Part shown: piece by piece, positions 1 to 8,833 of the stretch
Layout of the letters: every line of letters begins with the position of its first letter
Position numbering within the stretch: position 1 is the stretch's first letter
Translations under genes and position numbers: made by a program
DNA from: Haloplanus salinarum
GTDB taxonomy: Archaea > Halobacteriota > Halobacteria > Halobacteriales > Haloferacaceae
Length of the DNA stretch: 64,000 bases
Assembly: GCF_024498175.1 (NCBI RefSeq)
Contig: NZ_CP101823.1
Location: forward strand, 806,001-870,000
Direction of reading: 5' to 3'
The notes under the pieces: generated by a model
The model's database searches: none
What the model was told of the DNA's origin: nothing
What the model saw: only the letters and a program-made list of their open reading frames with translations

Positions 1-1632
1 GATGCCATCGACCTCTCGAGTCGAGCGTGCGGGGTGTGTGGGGCCGTCCACTCCATCTGTTCGTCCATGGCACTCGAGATGGCGCTGCCAGTCGAACCGC
101 CGCCGATGGGGGTCTGGGCACGGAACATGGGGCAAGCCGCCGCTTTCCTCTACGACAACTCCCTCCACCTGCACCTGTTGGCGGGACCGGACTACTCGGC
201 GGCGATGATGGCGGATACGAACCCCGATCTGCTCGCGACGGCCCGCGAGACGGCGGCGCCCCACGCCGATATTCACGGCTACGAGACGGTCGGCGAGATT
301 ATGGAGGGATTGAATCCACTGGAAGGCGACCTGTATCTCTCGGCACTCGAGAAGACACGCGACGCCCGCCAGATGGCGTCGCTCATGCTCGGCAAGTATC
401 CACATCCGTCGACTATCGCTCCAGGTGGCGTGACGACGACCCTCTCGCGGTCCTCGTTCACGCAGTTCTACACCCGCTTAGACGATATGTTCGACTGGGC
501 GAAGCAGGTGGCCTACCTGTGGGACGACCTCATGGACTTCATGCTCGAAGAGCAGTCCGGATTCGAGCACGTCGGCGAACATCCGAAAAACATGATCGGA
601 ACCGGCGTCTACGACGATCCAGACGTCTACAACGCCCGGTACGAAGATGCCGACGAGTGGGGGAACGCTCGACTCGCGACGCCGGGAGTCATCGTCGACG
701 GCGAGCTGGTGACGACCAACCTGACGGAACTCGACATGGGGATGGAAGAGTTCGTCGACCACGCCTACTACGAGGACTGGACAGACGAGGCAGTCCCGTT
801 CGAAACGTCACCAGCCGGCGATCCGCTCAGTCCGTACCACCCGTGGAACAAAGAAACGCGGCCGAAACCGGACGGGAAGTCTTGGCGGGAACGGTACACG
901 TGGGGCACGGCGCCGCGCTGGGACCGCCACACGATGGAGTGCTGTCCCCACGCCCGTCTGTGGATCACCGCTCTCGCCGAGGAGGTCGACAATCCCTTCA
1001 TCCGACCAACCGGCGATGGCATCGAGTTCGACCTGCCGGAGGCGGAACTCGAAGAGATGACGCTTCGGTGGGACGTTCCGGACCGCCTCAACGCCGCCGA
1101 GCGACTCCGCGGAAAAGCCTACGCGCTGGCCCACCACGCGCTCGTGTGTTATACGGGCTTCATCGAGTCCCTCGAATTGTTGAAACAGGGCGAGGACGCC
1201 GTTCACAACGAGTTCTCGATCCCGAAGCGCGGCACCCAGCGAGGGGTGGGATTCTGGGAGGCCGGCCGTGGGTTCCTCACTCACCACCTCACCCTCGAAG
1301 ACGGTCTCATCGATAACTACCAGATCGTTACGCCGAGTACGTGGAACTCGTCGCCGACCGGTCCGTTCGGACAGTCCGGCCCCTTCGAAGTCGGGGCGAT
1401 GAACACCCCGATCCTCGAGGACTTCGACGGAGAGGAGGACTTCTCGGCGATCGATATCCTTCGCGGCGTCCGGAGTTTCGATCCGTGTATGCCCTGTACA
1501 GTCCATATGTACACGGCCGGCGGGGACGACGTCATCAGCGAGAACGTGACGATGACGACCTGTGGCTGTTCGACCGGCTCGGACGACAAACCGGCCGAGG
1601 TCACGCTGAGAGAGATGCTCGCCGACGACTGA
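1..1632 (+). CDS. [NiFe]-hydrogenase large subunit (5' partial)
   Basis: Catalytic subunit of a [NiFe] hydrogenase that binds the NiFe(CN)2CO site. The frame is open to the left edge, so the start and the small subunit lie outside. The N-terminal cofactor motif RACGVCGAVHSIC (about 28-60) and the C-terminal motif SFDPCMPCTVH (about 1473-1506) supply the four cysteine ligands. After the motif-2 His come about 41 further residues, including CGC, far more than the roughly 15-residue tail usually removed by a maturation protease. The motif-2 wording recalls group 1 uptake enzymes of the actinobacterial/1h-like type, but the subgroup is not resolved here. A protease homologue follows after 4 bp and hyp genes lie nearby. 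The family call is secure; subgroup and electron acceptor are inference. Confidence 0.95.
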   Translation, partial: DAIDLSSRACGVCGAVHSICSSMALEMALPVEPPPMGVWARNMGQAAAFLYDNSLHLHLLAGPDYSAAMMADTNPDLLATARETAAPHADIHGYETVGEIMEGLNPLEGDLYLSALEKTRDARQMASLMLGKYPHPSTIAPGGVTTTLSRSSFTQFYTRLDDMFDWAKQVAYLWDDLMDFMLEEQSGFEHVGEHPKNMIGTGVYDDPDVYNARYEDADEWGNARLATPGVIVDGELVTTNLTELDMGMEEFVDHAYYEDWTDEAVPFETSPAGDPLSPYHPWNKETRPKPDGKSWRERYTWGTAPRWDRHTMECCPHARLWITALAEEVDNPFIRPTGDGIEFDLPEAELEEMTLRWDVPDRLNAAERLRGKAYALAHHALVCYTGFIESLELLKQGEDAVHNEFSIPKRGTQRGVGFWEAGRGFLTHHLTLEDGLIDNYQIVTPSTWNSSPTGPFGQSGPFEVGAMNTPILEDFDGEEDFSAIDILRGVRSFDPCMPCTVHMYTAGGDDVISENVTMTTCGCSTGSDDKPAEVTLREMLADD

Positions 1633-1636
1633 AGAC

Positions 1637-2314
1637 ATGCGTGACAGCGATGGATCCGGGTCGCTCGATCCACAGTCGGCCGCGGAACGCGGCCAGACAG
1701 TCAGCGACCAGCCTCGTCCGGGTAGCGGCCACGGTCACAGCAAGGGTCGGTCGTACGGAACGACGGCCGGCCTGATCGCTGGCGATCGGAGCGCGTCCCA
1801 GCTGGTCGTCGGCGTCGGCTACCCGTACCTGAGCGATCTGGCGGTCGGCAACGTCGTCGCGGACCGACTCGGGAAGTGCCAACTCCCCGACGTCGCCGTC
1901 GCGGACTGTAGCCACACGCCGATCGCGGCGTACCAGACGATCACGGTGGGCGAGTACGACACCGTCGTGGTCGTCGGTGCCCGCAAGCGGGGTGATGGAC
2001 TGAACACCGGCACTCCATCCGCCGATCCTGGTCGGATACACACGTATCCGACGGCCGACGTGCCGGTCCCGGAGAGCGACATCGTCGACCGGCTTGCGGA
2101 GTGTGCGATGGGTAGTAACACCGTCGAAAACGTCGTGATCACGACGAAGGCACTCGGCGAATTCCCCGCCGATTCGACCGTCATCGACATCGAACCGGAG
2201 TACGATTCGTGGGGGCTCACCGTCGACGAATTCAGTCCGTCGGTCGCCGACCGCTTCGACGACCTCCTCGACCGGGTGCTCGAGTGTCTCGAACGGGACT
2301 ACTCCTTGGAGTGA
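1637..2314 (+). CDS. HyaD/HupD-type hydrogenase maturation protease homologue, divergent
   Basis: About 225 aa, co-oriented 4 bp after the large subunit, so almost certainly co-transcribed. A 45-50 residue polar N-terminal extension precedes a HupD/HycI-like fold: LVVGVGYPYLSDLAVG matches the usual first strand and glycine motif, and a second strand reads YDTVVVVGAR. Family members bind nickel through a Glu in the first loop, an Asp after the second strand and a His. By eye the Glu position is Leu (SDLAVG instead of DEGIG-like) and the Asp position is Gly (VVGAR instead of VDA). It may therefore be a non-proteolytic maturation factor or use other residues. Fold and context are good; catalytic competence is doubtful. 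Confidence 0.75.
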   Translation: MRDSDGSGSLDPQSAAERGQTVSDQPRPGSGHGHSKGRSYGTTAGLIAGDRSASQLVVGVGYPYLSDLAVGNVVADRLGKCQLPDVAVADCSHTPIAAYQTITVGEYDTVVVVGARKRGDGLNTGTPSADPGRIHTYPTADVPVPESDIVDRLAECAMGSNTVENVVITTKALGEFPADSTVIDIEPEYDSWGLTVDEFSPSVADRFDDLLDRVLECLERDYSLE

Positions 2315-2640
2315 CGCGCCCACCCGGCCTTTTCAGCCGCCTCGCTGAGCGGAAGGAACTCCAAGCCGAGCGACCGTGCGGTGCGTCGGTCCTCGTCCGA
2401 TCGGCCGACGAAGACGTGACGCTCCGTCGGAAATCGCTGGCGAACGCTCGCGAGGTCGGCGATCGGATCCTCGCCGACGAAGTCGACCGCCACGTCTCGA
2501 CGGTCCAGCTCAGCGAGGAGCGCCGTCGGTGATTCGTCGGCGACGATACCGACGTACCTGGTCCAGCGGTTCGCGTCCTCCACCGCCGCGGGCGGGTCCG
2601 ATAGCTCCGCCAGTGCGGCAGCCCGGAACACGAGCGTCAT
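2299..2640 (-). CDS. conserved haloarchaeal hypothetical protein
   Basis: About 113 aa, acidic, alpha/beta-looking, starting MTLVFRAAALAELSDPPAAV. It contains TRYVGIVADES and TERHVFVGRSDEDR and ends with an EAAEKAGW-like segment, which I associate with an uncharacterised halophile-specific domain family. ATG at 2640 is preferred because family-like proteins begin MTLVF; an in-frame ATG at 2664 would add eight residues. It converges on the hydrogenase protease with a 16-bp overlap of the 3' ends, so it is not part of that operon. No function can be assigned. Confidence 0.65.
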   Translation of the reverse strand: MTLVFRAAALAELSDPPAAVEDANRWTRYVGIVADESPTALLAELDRRDVAVDFVGEDPIADLASVRQRFPTERHVFVGRSDEDRRTARSLGLEFLPLSEAAEKAGWARHSKE

Positions 2641-2758
2641 GTCGGTCGATCCCTCGGGGGACATGCGTTACGGACGGTGTGTCGATACGCTCCTGTCGTT
2701 CGCACCCTGTGCACTCTCGTTCCGACTCGACGGACGAGCAGTCGTCTCGGCTCGCCCA

Positions 2759-2834
2759 TCATACGGATTACTGTAACTGTTTGCCGGTGGTTCGCCGACC
2801 GTCTCGGCGAACGACCGGTACTGACTGCCAATCC
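2759..2834. repeat. dispersed two-tier palindromic repeat, copy A
   Basis: Left outer arm TCATACGGATTACTGTAA, inner arm ACCGGTGGTTCGCCG-like at 2783-2797, a short loop, and the complementary inner arm CGGCGAACGACCGGT at 2805-2819 with one mismatch. The right outer arm has decayed. The same architecture recurs at 38539, 61477 and (degenerate) 62944. It sits just past the 3' end of the CooC-like gene. Confidence 0.8.
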
Positions 2835-2840
2835 CCCCTC

Positions 2841-3611
2841 TCAGTCGTGTGCCGACAGGAGGTCGTCGGCCAGGTTTTCGACCGCGGTGACGGCCGGCGC
2901 GCTCGGATCGTAATCGTATGGAGCGGTCCCCTCCTGATCGGCCCGTCTCACTGCATCGTCGTACGGCACGACCGACGTGATCGTGAGGTCGTTGTTGTCG
3001 CAGAACTCCTCGATCGCCGCCCGATCGTCGTCGTCACGGACTTTGTTCGCGACGACGTTCACCTCGGGGATACCGAGTTCCGCCGCCAGATCGCGGGTAC
3101 GTCGCCCCGTCTCCAGCGACTTGTAATACGGCTCGACGACGACGAGCAGGGTGTCTACGTCCTTGGTCGTCCCGCGTCCGAGATGCTCGACCCCGGCGAC
3201 CATATCCATGACGGTCACTTCGTCGCGGGTCTCGACGACCCCCGAGAGCACTTCCCGCGCAGTGGAGTGGGCCCGGCACATGCATCCGCTTCCGGCGTGA
3301 TCGACCTCGCCCATCTTGAGGAGTTGAATTCCCTCCGGCGCCTCCGTCCCGTGCTGCTCGATGATCTCCTCGGGGGATTTGCTCAGCTCCAGTTCCGTCT
3401 CCCCACTCGGTAACTCGACGCGTTCGAGTAGATCGTTGGGGACCGGGGGAACCGACTGTTCGCGTGGCACGCCGACGGTCAGCGAGAGGTTCGGATTCTC
3501 GTCGTCGTCGATAGCGAGTACCTCGTACCCCTTCGATGCACAGGCACGCGCGAGCGTCCCGGAGATCGTCGTTTTTCCGGAACCACCTTTGCCGGAGACA
3601 GCTACCTTCAT
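2841..3611 (-). CDS. CooC-type nickel-dependent MinD-superfamily ATPase
   Basis: A deviant Walker A P-loop (SGKGGSGKTT) at the extreme N terminus places it in the MinD/CooC/ParA superfamily. A CxC pair (GSGCMCRAH, about residue 110) is the nickel-binding signature of CooC, the ATPase that loads nickel into CO dehydrogenase. No CODH gene is visible. Beside hypE-D-C the likely role is nickel delivery to the hydrogenase, possibly replacing HypB, which is not in this window. The start MKVAVSGKGG (ATG 3611) is chosen because the TATA-like box at 3636-3647 would place the transcript start almost on it; an ATG 12 bp upstream is the alternative. About 256 aa, normal for CooC. Confidence 0.85.
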   Translation of the reverse strand: MKVAVSGKGGSGKTTISGTLARACASKGYEVLAIDDDENPNLSLTVGVPREQSVPPVPNDLLERVELPSGETELELSKSPEEIIEQHGTEAPEGIQLLKMGEVDHAGSGCMCRAHSTAREVLSGVVETRDEVTVMDMVAGVEHLGRGTTKDVDTLLVVVEPYYKSLETGRRTRDLAAELGIPEVNVVANKVRDDDDRAAIEEFCDNNDLTITSVVPYDDAVRRADQEGTAPYDYDPSAPAVTAVENLADDLLSAHD

Positions 3612-3634
3612 TAGCTGTGTCATCGCATTACCAT

Positions 3635-3647
3635 GATAAAAAATATT
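3635..3647 (-). promoter_or_regulatory. TATA-like promoter of the CooC-like gene
   Basis: Minus-strand AATATTTTTTATC, an AT-only run in GC-rich surroundings, centred about 28 bp upstream of ATG 3611. It implies a separate, nearly leaderless transcript for the ATPase downstream of hypE. Confidence 0.5.
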
Positions 3648-3744
3648 CCCCGGAGGTGAACGGATCGTCCGGGGTGGTGTACGTCACCGGCGGTTCGCTG
3701 GCCCGTCCTGTCGAACGGCCGGTGAACAGTTACGTCGACCCGTC

Positions 3745-4782
3745 TCAGCAGATTCGTGGTGCTGGTTCGGTCGCCGGTTCGCGCAAGTACCGCGTCCCCA
3801 GACCCGTATCGAGGAGGACGCGCCCGTGTTCGTCGTCGATGGCTTTCCCGATGGCTGCGGCGTCTTGGCCGTCGGGATGCGAGCGAAGCGCCGCGAGCAC
3901 GTCCGCCGCCGCCGTCGGTCTGACGCCGAGGAGTGCGATCCCCTCGTTTGCGATCTGAAGCGGGTTCAGGCCGAGCATTTCGCTGGCCCCCTTCACGTCC
4001 GAGGGGACGGGAATCCGGTCCTGTCTGAGTTCGATCCCGACGCCGCCTTTGGTCGCCATCTCGCTCGCGGCGCCGGCCAATCCCATCCGCGTCGGATCTT
4101 TCATCGCCGTGATGTCCGCCCCAGCGACCGACAACGCACGGTCGACCACGCCGTTTATCGGCCGTACGTCCGACTCCACCGTCGTCCCGAAGTCGATCCC
4201 TTCACGCTCCGCGAGTAGTGCGACGCCGTGGCGCCCGACCTCACCGGTACTCACGAGCACGTCGTCCGGGGAGAGGCCGTCGTCGCCGACGACGTGGTCG
4301 GCCACGCCGACACCGGTCGTGTTGACGACGATGCCGTCGAGGTCACCGTGGCCCATCACTTTGGTGTCCCCGGTGACGATTGCGGCGTCGGCCTCGCGGC
4401 ACGTCCGCGCCATCGAGTCCGCGATCCGTTCGAGGTCCGATTCGGCGTAGCCGGCCTCGACGACGACGGCACTCGAGAGCGCTCGGACGTCCGTCGCACC
4501 CATGACTGCGAGGTCGTTGACGGTCCCCGAGACGGCGAGTCGGCCGATGTCCCCACCGGGAAAAAACGGCGGGTGGACGACGTGACTATCCGTCGTGAAG
4601 ACCACGTTTCGATCGCCGATCGGCACGACTGCGCCGTCGTCCATCGCCTCGCGTCCGATGTCAAGAGAGTCGTCGGGGAGACCGGCGGTGAGCACCTCCG
4701 AAACCAGGTCGCGCATCGCCTTGCCGCCGGCCCCCTGTTCGAGCGTTACGACCGCGTCGGAGTCGAACTCCTCGTCGGTCAT
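3745..4782 (-). CDS. hypE: hydrogenase expression/formation protein HypE
   Basis: HypE takes the carbamoyl group from HypF on its C-terminal cysteine and dehydrates it to thiocyanate, the source of the cyanide ligands of the NiFe site. The protein (345 aa, normal length) opens with the PurM-like LEQGAGGKAMRDLV segment, has the FTTDSHVVHPPFFPGGDIG and NDLAVMGA motifs, and ends exactly in PRIC, the conserved tail with the acceptor cysteine. Its start overlaps the hypD stop by 4 bp (ATGA), so hypC-hypD-hypE are translationally coupled. Confidence 0.97.
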   Translation of the reverse strand: MTDEEFDSDAVVTLEQGAGGKAMRDLVSEVLTAGLPDDSLDIGREAMDDGAVVPIGDRNVVFTTDSHVVHPPFFPGGDIGRLAVSGTVNDLAVMGATDVRALSSAVVVEAGYAESDLERIADSMARTCREADAAIVTGDTKVMGHGDLDGIVVNTTGVGVADHVVGDDGLSPDDVLVSTGEVGRHGVALLAEREGIDFGTTVESDVRPINGVVDRALSVAGADITAMKDPTRMGLAGAASEMATKGGVGIELRQDRIPVPSDVKGASEMLGLNPLQIANEGIALLGVRPTAAADVLAALRSHPDGQDAAAIGKAIDDEHGRVLLDTGLGTRYLREPATEPAPRIC

Positions 4783-5945
4783 AGATCGGGGCGCCCACCG
4801 TACTCGTGCCAGATCTTACAGGTCCCTTCGCTCGAAACCATACACGCACCGACGGGGTCTTCGGGGGTACACTCCTCGCCGAACATATCACAGTCCGTCG
4901 GGTCGGCGCGCCCGGCCATGATATCGCCGCAGATACAGTCGTCAACGAGCGACGAGTCGCTCGCAGCGAGCGACGCGGTGTCTATCTCGAACTGCTCGCG
5001 TGCGTTCACGTGCGCGTACTCGTCTTGGAGGACGAGATTGGCGTCGGGGATGTGTGCGATCCCGCGCCACTCGCCGCTCTCGGTCGTGAAGACGTCCCAC
5101 AGCTGATTCTGTGCGGGTTCGTTGCCCCGTTCGGTGACACACCGCGGGTAGGCGTTTCGGACCGTCACCTCCCCGTCACGGATGTCTCGCAACAGCACGA
5201 CGAGGCCCGCGAGAATGTCGAGTGGCTCGAATCCTCCCACGGTGATCGGCGTGTCGGTCTCGTCGACGAGTTCCTCGAACAGCCCCCAGCCGGTGATCGT
5301 GGCCGCGTTCCCGGCCGCGAGGAACCCGTCGACGTCGGTTTCGGGCATCGCAGCCACGACCTCCATAGCGGGCGGAACGTACTTGTGGGCGCTCAGCACC
5401 CAGAAGTTCTCAGGCGGGTCGTCCCTGACGATCGCCGCGGTCGGCGCCGCGGTCGTCTCGAATCCCGTCGCGAAGAAGACGACGTCGTCGTCCGTCCCTT
5501 CGGCGATGTCGACCGCTTCGGCGGCGCTGTAGACGACCCGGACGTCCGCCCCCGCTGCCCGAGCGTCGCTCAACGAGGCGGCCGTCCCGGGAACGTGGAG
5601 CATGTCGCCGTAGGTCGTGATGGTGAGGCCGGCGTTCGCCAGTGCGACCGCTTCGTCGACTTCCGGCATGTCGGTTACACACACCGGACAGCCCGGCCCC
5701 ATGCGGAGATCCAGTCCGTCGGGGAGCATACTCCGGAGGCCGAACTTGGCGATGGACTGCTCGTGGCTGCCACAGACGTGCATGATGCTGACCTCGTCCG
5801 CGTCGATGTCCGCGACGAGTTCCTCGGCTCGCTGGGCCAGCGCGTCCGCCTTCTCGGGGTCACGGAACTCGAGGACGTTCTCGCCGTCGCTCGGCCCCGC
5901 CACGCCACCGGTCGGCCCCCCGGGAACTGGCTCACGATCAGACAT
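4779..5945 (-). CDS. hypD: hydrogenase formation protein HypD
   Basis: HypD is the [4Fe-4S] scaffold that, with HypC, assembles the Fe(CN)2CO unit. Seen here are HVCGSHE (catalytic Cys and His), MGPGCPVCVT, GFETTAAPTA, GGFEPLDIL and the C-terminal cysteines DDCICGDIMAG and GACMVSSEGTCKIW that hold the cluster. The real start is MSDREPV at 5945, overlapping the hypC end by 8 bp; the open frame continues upstream only as Arg-rich antisense of hypC. 388 aa; the family is usually 360-380. Confidence 0.97.
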   Translation of the reverse strand: MSDREPVPGGPTGGVAGPSDGENVLEFRDPEKADALAQRAEELVADIDADEVSIMHVCGSHEQSIAKFGLRSMLPDGLDLRMGPGCPVCVTDMPEVDEAVALANAGLTITTYGDMLHVPGTAASLSDARAAGADVRVVYSAAEAVDIAEGTDDDVVFFATGFETTAAPTAAIVRDDPPENFWVLSAHKYVPPAMEVVAAMPETDVDGFLAAGNAATITGWGLFEELVDETDTPITVGGFEPLDILAGLVVLLRDIRDGEVTVRNAYPRCVTERGNEPAQNQLWDVFTTESGEWRGIAHIPDANLVLQDEYAHVNAREQFEIDTASLAASDSSLVDDCICGDIMAGRADPTDCDMFGEECTPEDPVGACMVSSEGTCKIWHEYGGRPDL

Positions 5946-6312
5946 CGATATCGAGTTCCTCGAGCAGGTCTTCGGCGTCCTCTGCGTCGGCGGGTTCCGC
6001 CCCCTCGTCCCCCGGGGGCGCACCCGACGCCGACGGCGTCGAACCGGCCGCTTCGACTTCGTCGATGAGGTCCTCCCGGAGCATGTCGTCCGGCCCACCC
6101 CCCATCATCGATTCGTAGAGCGTCAGCGTCTCGTCGATCTCCGACTCGGGAATTCGACGGATCGCGAACCCGACGTGGTTGAGGATGTAGTCGCCAGGTT
6201 CGACCGGTTCGTCTACCGTGTCCAGCCGGACTTCCTTCTCGACGCCCCAGAAGTCGACGTCGGCGGTGAGGCCGTCGACCTGTGTGACCTGCCCGGGCAC
6301 TCCGAGACACAT
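5938..6312 (-). CDS. hypC: hydrogenase assembly chaperone HypC
   Basis: Begins MCLGVPGQV, the HypC signature: Met removal leaves Cys2, which carries the Fe-cofactor to the large subunit. ATG 6312 is therefore chosen over an ATG 12 bp upstream. The core (DFWGVEKEVRLD, EPGDYILNHVGFAI) is standard and covers about 75 residues. An unusual acidic tail of roughly 45 residues (PPGDEGAEPADAEDAED) follows, so the protein is about 124 aa rather than 75-90. First gene of hypC-hypD-hypE. Confidence 0.95.
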   Translation of the reverse strand: MCLGVPGQVTQVDGLTADVDFWGVEKEVRLDTVDEPVEPGDYILNHVGFAIRRIPESEIDETLTLYESMMGGGPDDMLREDLIDEVEAAGSTPSASGAPPGDEGAEPADAEDAEDLLEELDIDV

Positions 6313-6369
6313 AGTTGCTGACAACTAGTCACACATTCATTTATACCTTCGCGTCCCCTGATTCCGGCG
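6313..6369. promoter_or_regulatory. divergent hypC / hypF promoter region with inverted repeat
   Basis: This AT-rich 57-bp gap separates the divergent hyp units. It holds a perfect 5-bp inverted repeat with a 4-nt spacer, AGTTG-CTGA-CAACT (about 6313-6326), just upstream of the hypC start. A TATA-like TTTATACC (about 6339-6347) lies about 25 bp upstream of the hypF ATG. The inverted repeat is a plausible operator for co-regulation. Confidence 0.5.
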
Positions 6370-8730
6370 ATGAAACGCGCTCACGTACAGGTAGACGGCG
6401 TCGTCCAGAGCGTCGGATTCCGACCGTTCGTCTACCGCACTGCAGTCGATCTCGGACTGCGGGGCTGCGTGCGCAATCTCGGGGACGCCGGTGTCAGCGT
6501 GACGCTCGAAGGCCCCGGTGACCGGATCGACGCCTTCCTCCAAGAGCTCGAGACGAACCCCCCACCGCTCGCGACGGTCGAAAGGGTCACCGTCGATACA
6601 GAACCCGTGACCGAGTACAGCTACGAGTCGTTCTCGATCGTGGACTCCGAAGACCGAGGCGCCGGTGGCGGCACCGTTCCTCCGGACACGGCCGTCTGTG
6701 AGGCCTGTTTAGCCGACATCCGGAATCCGTCGTCGCGGTTTCACGACTACTGGGCGACGGCCTGCGTGGACTGTGGTCCCCGGTTCACCGTGATCGAGGA
6801 GTTGCCGTACGACCGCGAGACGACGTCGATGGCGGCGTTCCCGCTCTGCTCGGACTGCGCCGACGCGTACGCCTCCCCCTCGGATCGACGGTACCACGCC
6901 CAAGCCATCGCCTGCCCGTCCTGTGGGCCGCAGTTGGCTTTTCAGCCACACGACCGCAGTGTCGACCCTCCAGCCGTCGGCGAGCGGACCGGCGTCGACC
7001 CGCTCCCGAAGCGGTCGTCACTCGTCGAGGGCGACGGCCGGTCGCTCGACGCCGCGGCCCGGACACTCGACGAGGGAGGAATCGTCGCGGTCAAAGGCAT
7101 CGGCGGCGCGCACCTCGCCTGCGACGCAACCCGTCCGGACGCCGTCTCGACGCTCCGAGACCGAACTGGGCGGCCGGCGAAACCGTTCGCGGTCATGGTC
7201 CCGTCGATGGACGACGTCGCGACGGTAGCGTCCGCCTCGTCGACCGAACGCGAGTGGCTTCGATCCGCGCGCCGACCCATCGTCGTTCTCGACCGGTGTG
7301 GGGACGCCCTCGCGTCGAACCTCGCACCCGGGCTCCACACCGTCGGCGTCATGCTGCCGTACAGCGGCGTCCACCACCTCCTGTTCGATCGCGTCGACGA
7401 CCCGATCGTCGTGACGTCGGCCAACCGCCCCGGATTGCCGATGCAGTCCTCGAATCGAGCGATTCTCGAACAGCTCTGGGACGTGGCGGACGGGTCGCTA
7501 CTCCACACTCGCCGGATCGTGCAGCGGTGTGACGACTCGGTCGTCAGAGCCGTCGGTGGGAGTCGGACGTTGCTCAGGCGGTCGCGCGGATACGCCCCGC
7601 TGCCCGTTGCAGCCCCGACAGCCGACGATGCGGACGTGCTCGCCGTCGGACCGGAGCGAGACGTCACCGCGGCCGTACTCTCCGGCGACGAGTGTTACCT
7701 CACACAGCACGTCGGGGCCGTGACCGACCGCGAAACGTTCCGATTTCTGCAGGCGGCGATCGACCACTTGCTCGCGCTCACCGGCACCGAGCGTCCGTCG
7801 GTCGTCGCCCACGACGCACACCCGTCGTTTCGAACCACGGAGTACGCGGCCGACCGCACCGCGGACCGGACCGTCGCCGTGCAGCATCATCACGCTCACG
7901 CCGCCAGCGTGCTCATGGAACACGACTGTCCACGCGCGGTGTGTATCACTGCCGACGGCGTCGGGTACGGCCCGGACGGAACCGTCTGGGGGGGCGAAGT
8001 GCTCGACGTGACCCTCACCGACGCGGACCGGGTTGCTGGGCTCGCTCCCGTCCCGATGCCCGGTGGGGACCGGGCGACCGAGTTCCCGGTCCGGTCGCTC
8101 GTCGGCCTCCTGTACGACCGGGAAGGCGTCGATATTCAGGCGCTCGTCGACGCTCTTGACTGGTCGCCCCCGAACGCAGACGAACCGCGCGTCATCGAAC
8201 AGCAACTCGAGGCCGACGTCAATACGCCCGTGACGACGAGCGCCGGTCGGTTTCTGGACGCGGTCGCCGCACTCGCCGACATCTGTCACGAGCGAACGTA
8301 CGAGGGCGAACCCGCGATGCGTCTGGAGGCGGCTGCGACCGACGGCACACCTCGCGACGTCACGGTGCCGTACACGACGGCCGACGGCCGACCGGTCGTC
8401 GACACGCCGCAGGTGGCCGAACTACTCGTGGAACTGCGGCGGGACGGCACGCACGCGACGGACGTGGCCGCGACCGCTCAGCGGTTCCTGGCCGACGGCT
8501 TGGCGGACCTGGCCGTCGACGCTGCGGCCGAACGCGGCATCGACGCCGTCGGATTTACCGGCGGGGTGGCGTACAACGACGCGATCAGTCGCCGAATCCG
8601 TCAGCGGGTCCGGGACGCCGGCCTCGCGTATCTGGACAACGACGCCGTCCCACCGGGTGATGGCGGGGTCGCGTACGGACAGGCCGGCGTCGCGGCCGCG
8701 ACGGTGCGAGATGGCGGCGTGGACTCGTAA
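6370..8730 (+). CDS. hypF: carbamoyltransferase HypF
   Basis: HypF makes carbamoyl adenylate and passes the carbamoyl group to HypE for cyanide synthesis. At 786 aa it has full length and all domains. These are the acylphosphatase domain (VDGVVQSVGFRPFVYR, residues 8-23), two zinc-finger CxxC pairs (CEACLAD, CVDCGP, then CSDCAD and CPSCGP, about 115-195), a YrdC-like domain (GGIVAVKGIGGAHLACDA, about 235-410), and a Kae1-like domain with VQHHHAHAASVL metal ligands (about 510) and FTGGVAYN near the end. It is divergent from hypC-D-E. Confidence 0.97.
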   Translation: MKRAHVQVDGVVQSVGFRPFVYRTAVDLGLRGCVRNLGDAGVSVTLEGPGDRIDAFLQELETNPPPLATVERVTVDTEPVTEYSYESFSIVDSEDRGAGGGTVPPDTAVCEACLADIRNPSSRFHDYWATACVDCGPRFTVIEELPYDRETTSMAAFPLCSDCADAYASPSDRRYHAQAIACPSCGPQLAFQPHDRSVDPPAVGERTGVDPLPKRSSLVEGDGRSLDAAARTLDEGGIVAVKGIGGAHLACDATRPDAVSTLRDRTGRPAKPFAVMVPSMDDVATVASASSTEREWLRSARRPIVVLDRCGDALASNLAPGLHTVGVMLPYSGVHHLLFDRVDDPIVVTSANRPGLPMQSSNRAILEQLWDVADGSLLHTRRIVQRCDDSVVRAVGGSRTLLRRSRGYAPLPVAAPTADDADVLAVGPERDVTAAVLSGDECYLTQHVGAVTDRETFRFLQAAIDHLLALTGTERPSVVAHDAHPSFRTTEYAADRTADRTVAVQHHHAHAASVLMEHDCPRAVCITADGVGYGPDGTVWGGEVLDVTLTDADRVAGLAPVPMPGGDRATEFPVRSLVGLLYDREGVDIQALVDALDWSPPNADEPRVIEQQLEADVNTPVTTSAGRFLDAVAALADICHERTYEGEPAMRLEAAATDGTPRDVTVPYTTADGRPVVDTPQVAELLVELRRDGTHATDVAATAQRFLADGLADLAVDAAAERGIDAVGFTGGVAYNDAISRRIRQRVRDAGLAYLDNDAVPPGDGGVAYGQAGVAAATVRDGGVDS

Positions 8731-8833
8731 CCGTCGTCTTGCCGCTCCGAACGGCGGCGTGGCCGATCCGGAGTGCTCCGTTCGCGGTCGCCTTGTCATC
8801 CCGAAGCCCGCCACGTTGCCCGGTCGACTTCCT

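Noticed and set aside
4779-6098. 51-residue N-terminal extension of HypD
   Set aside because: Arg-rich and antisense-like over hypC; MSDREPV at 5945 gives normal HypD length.
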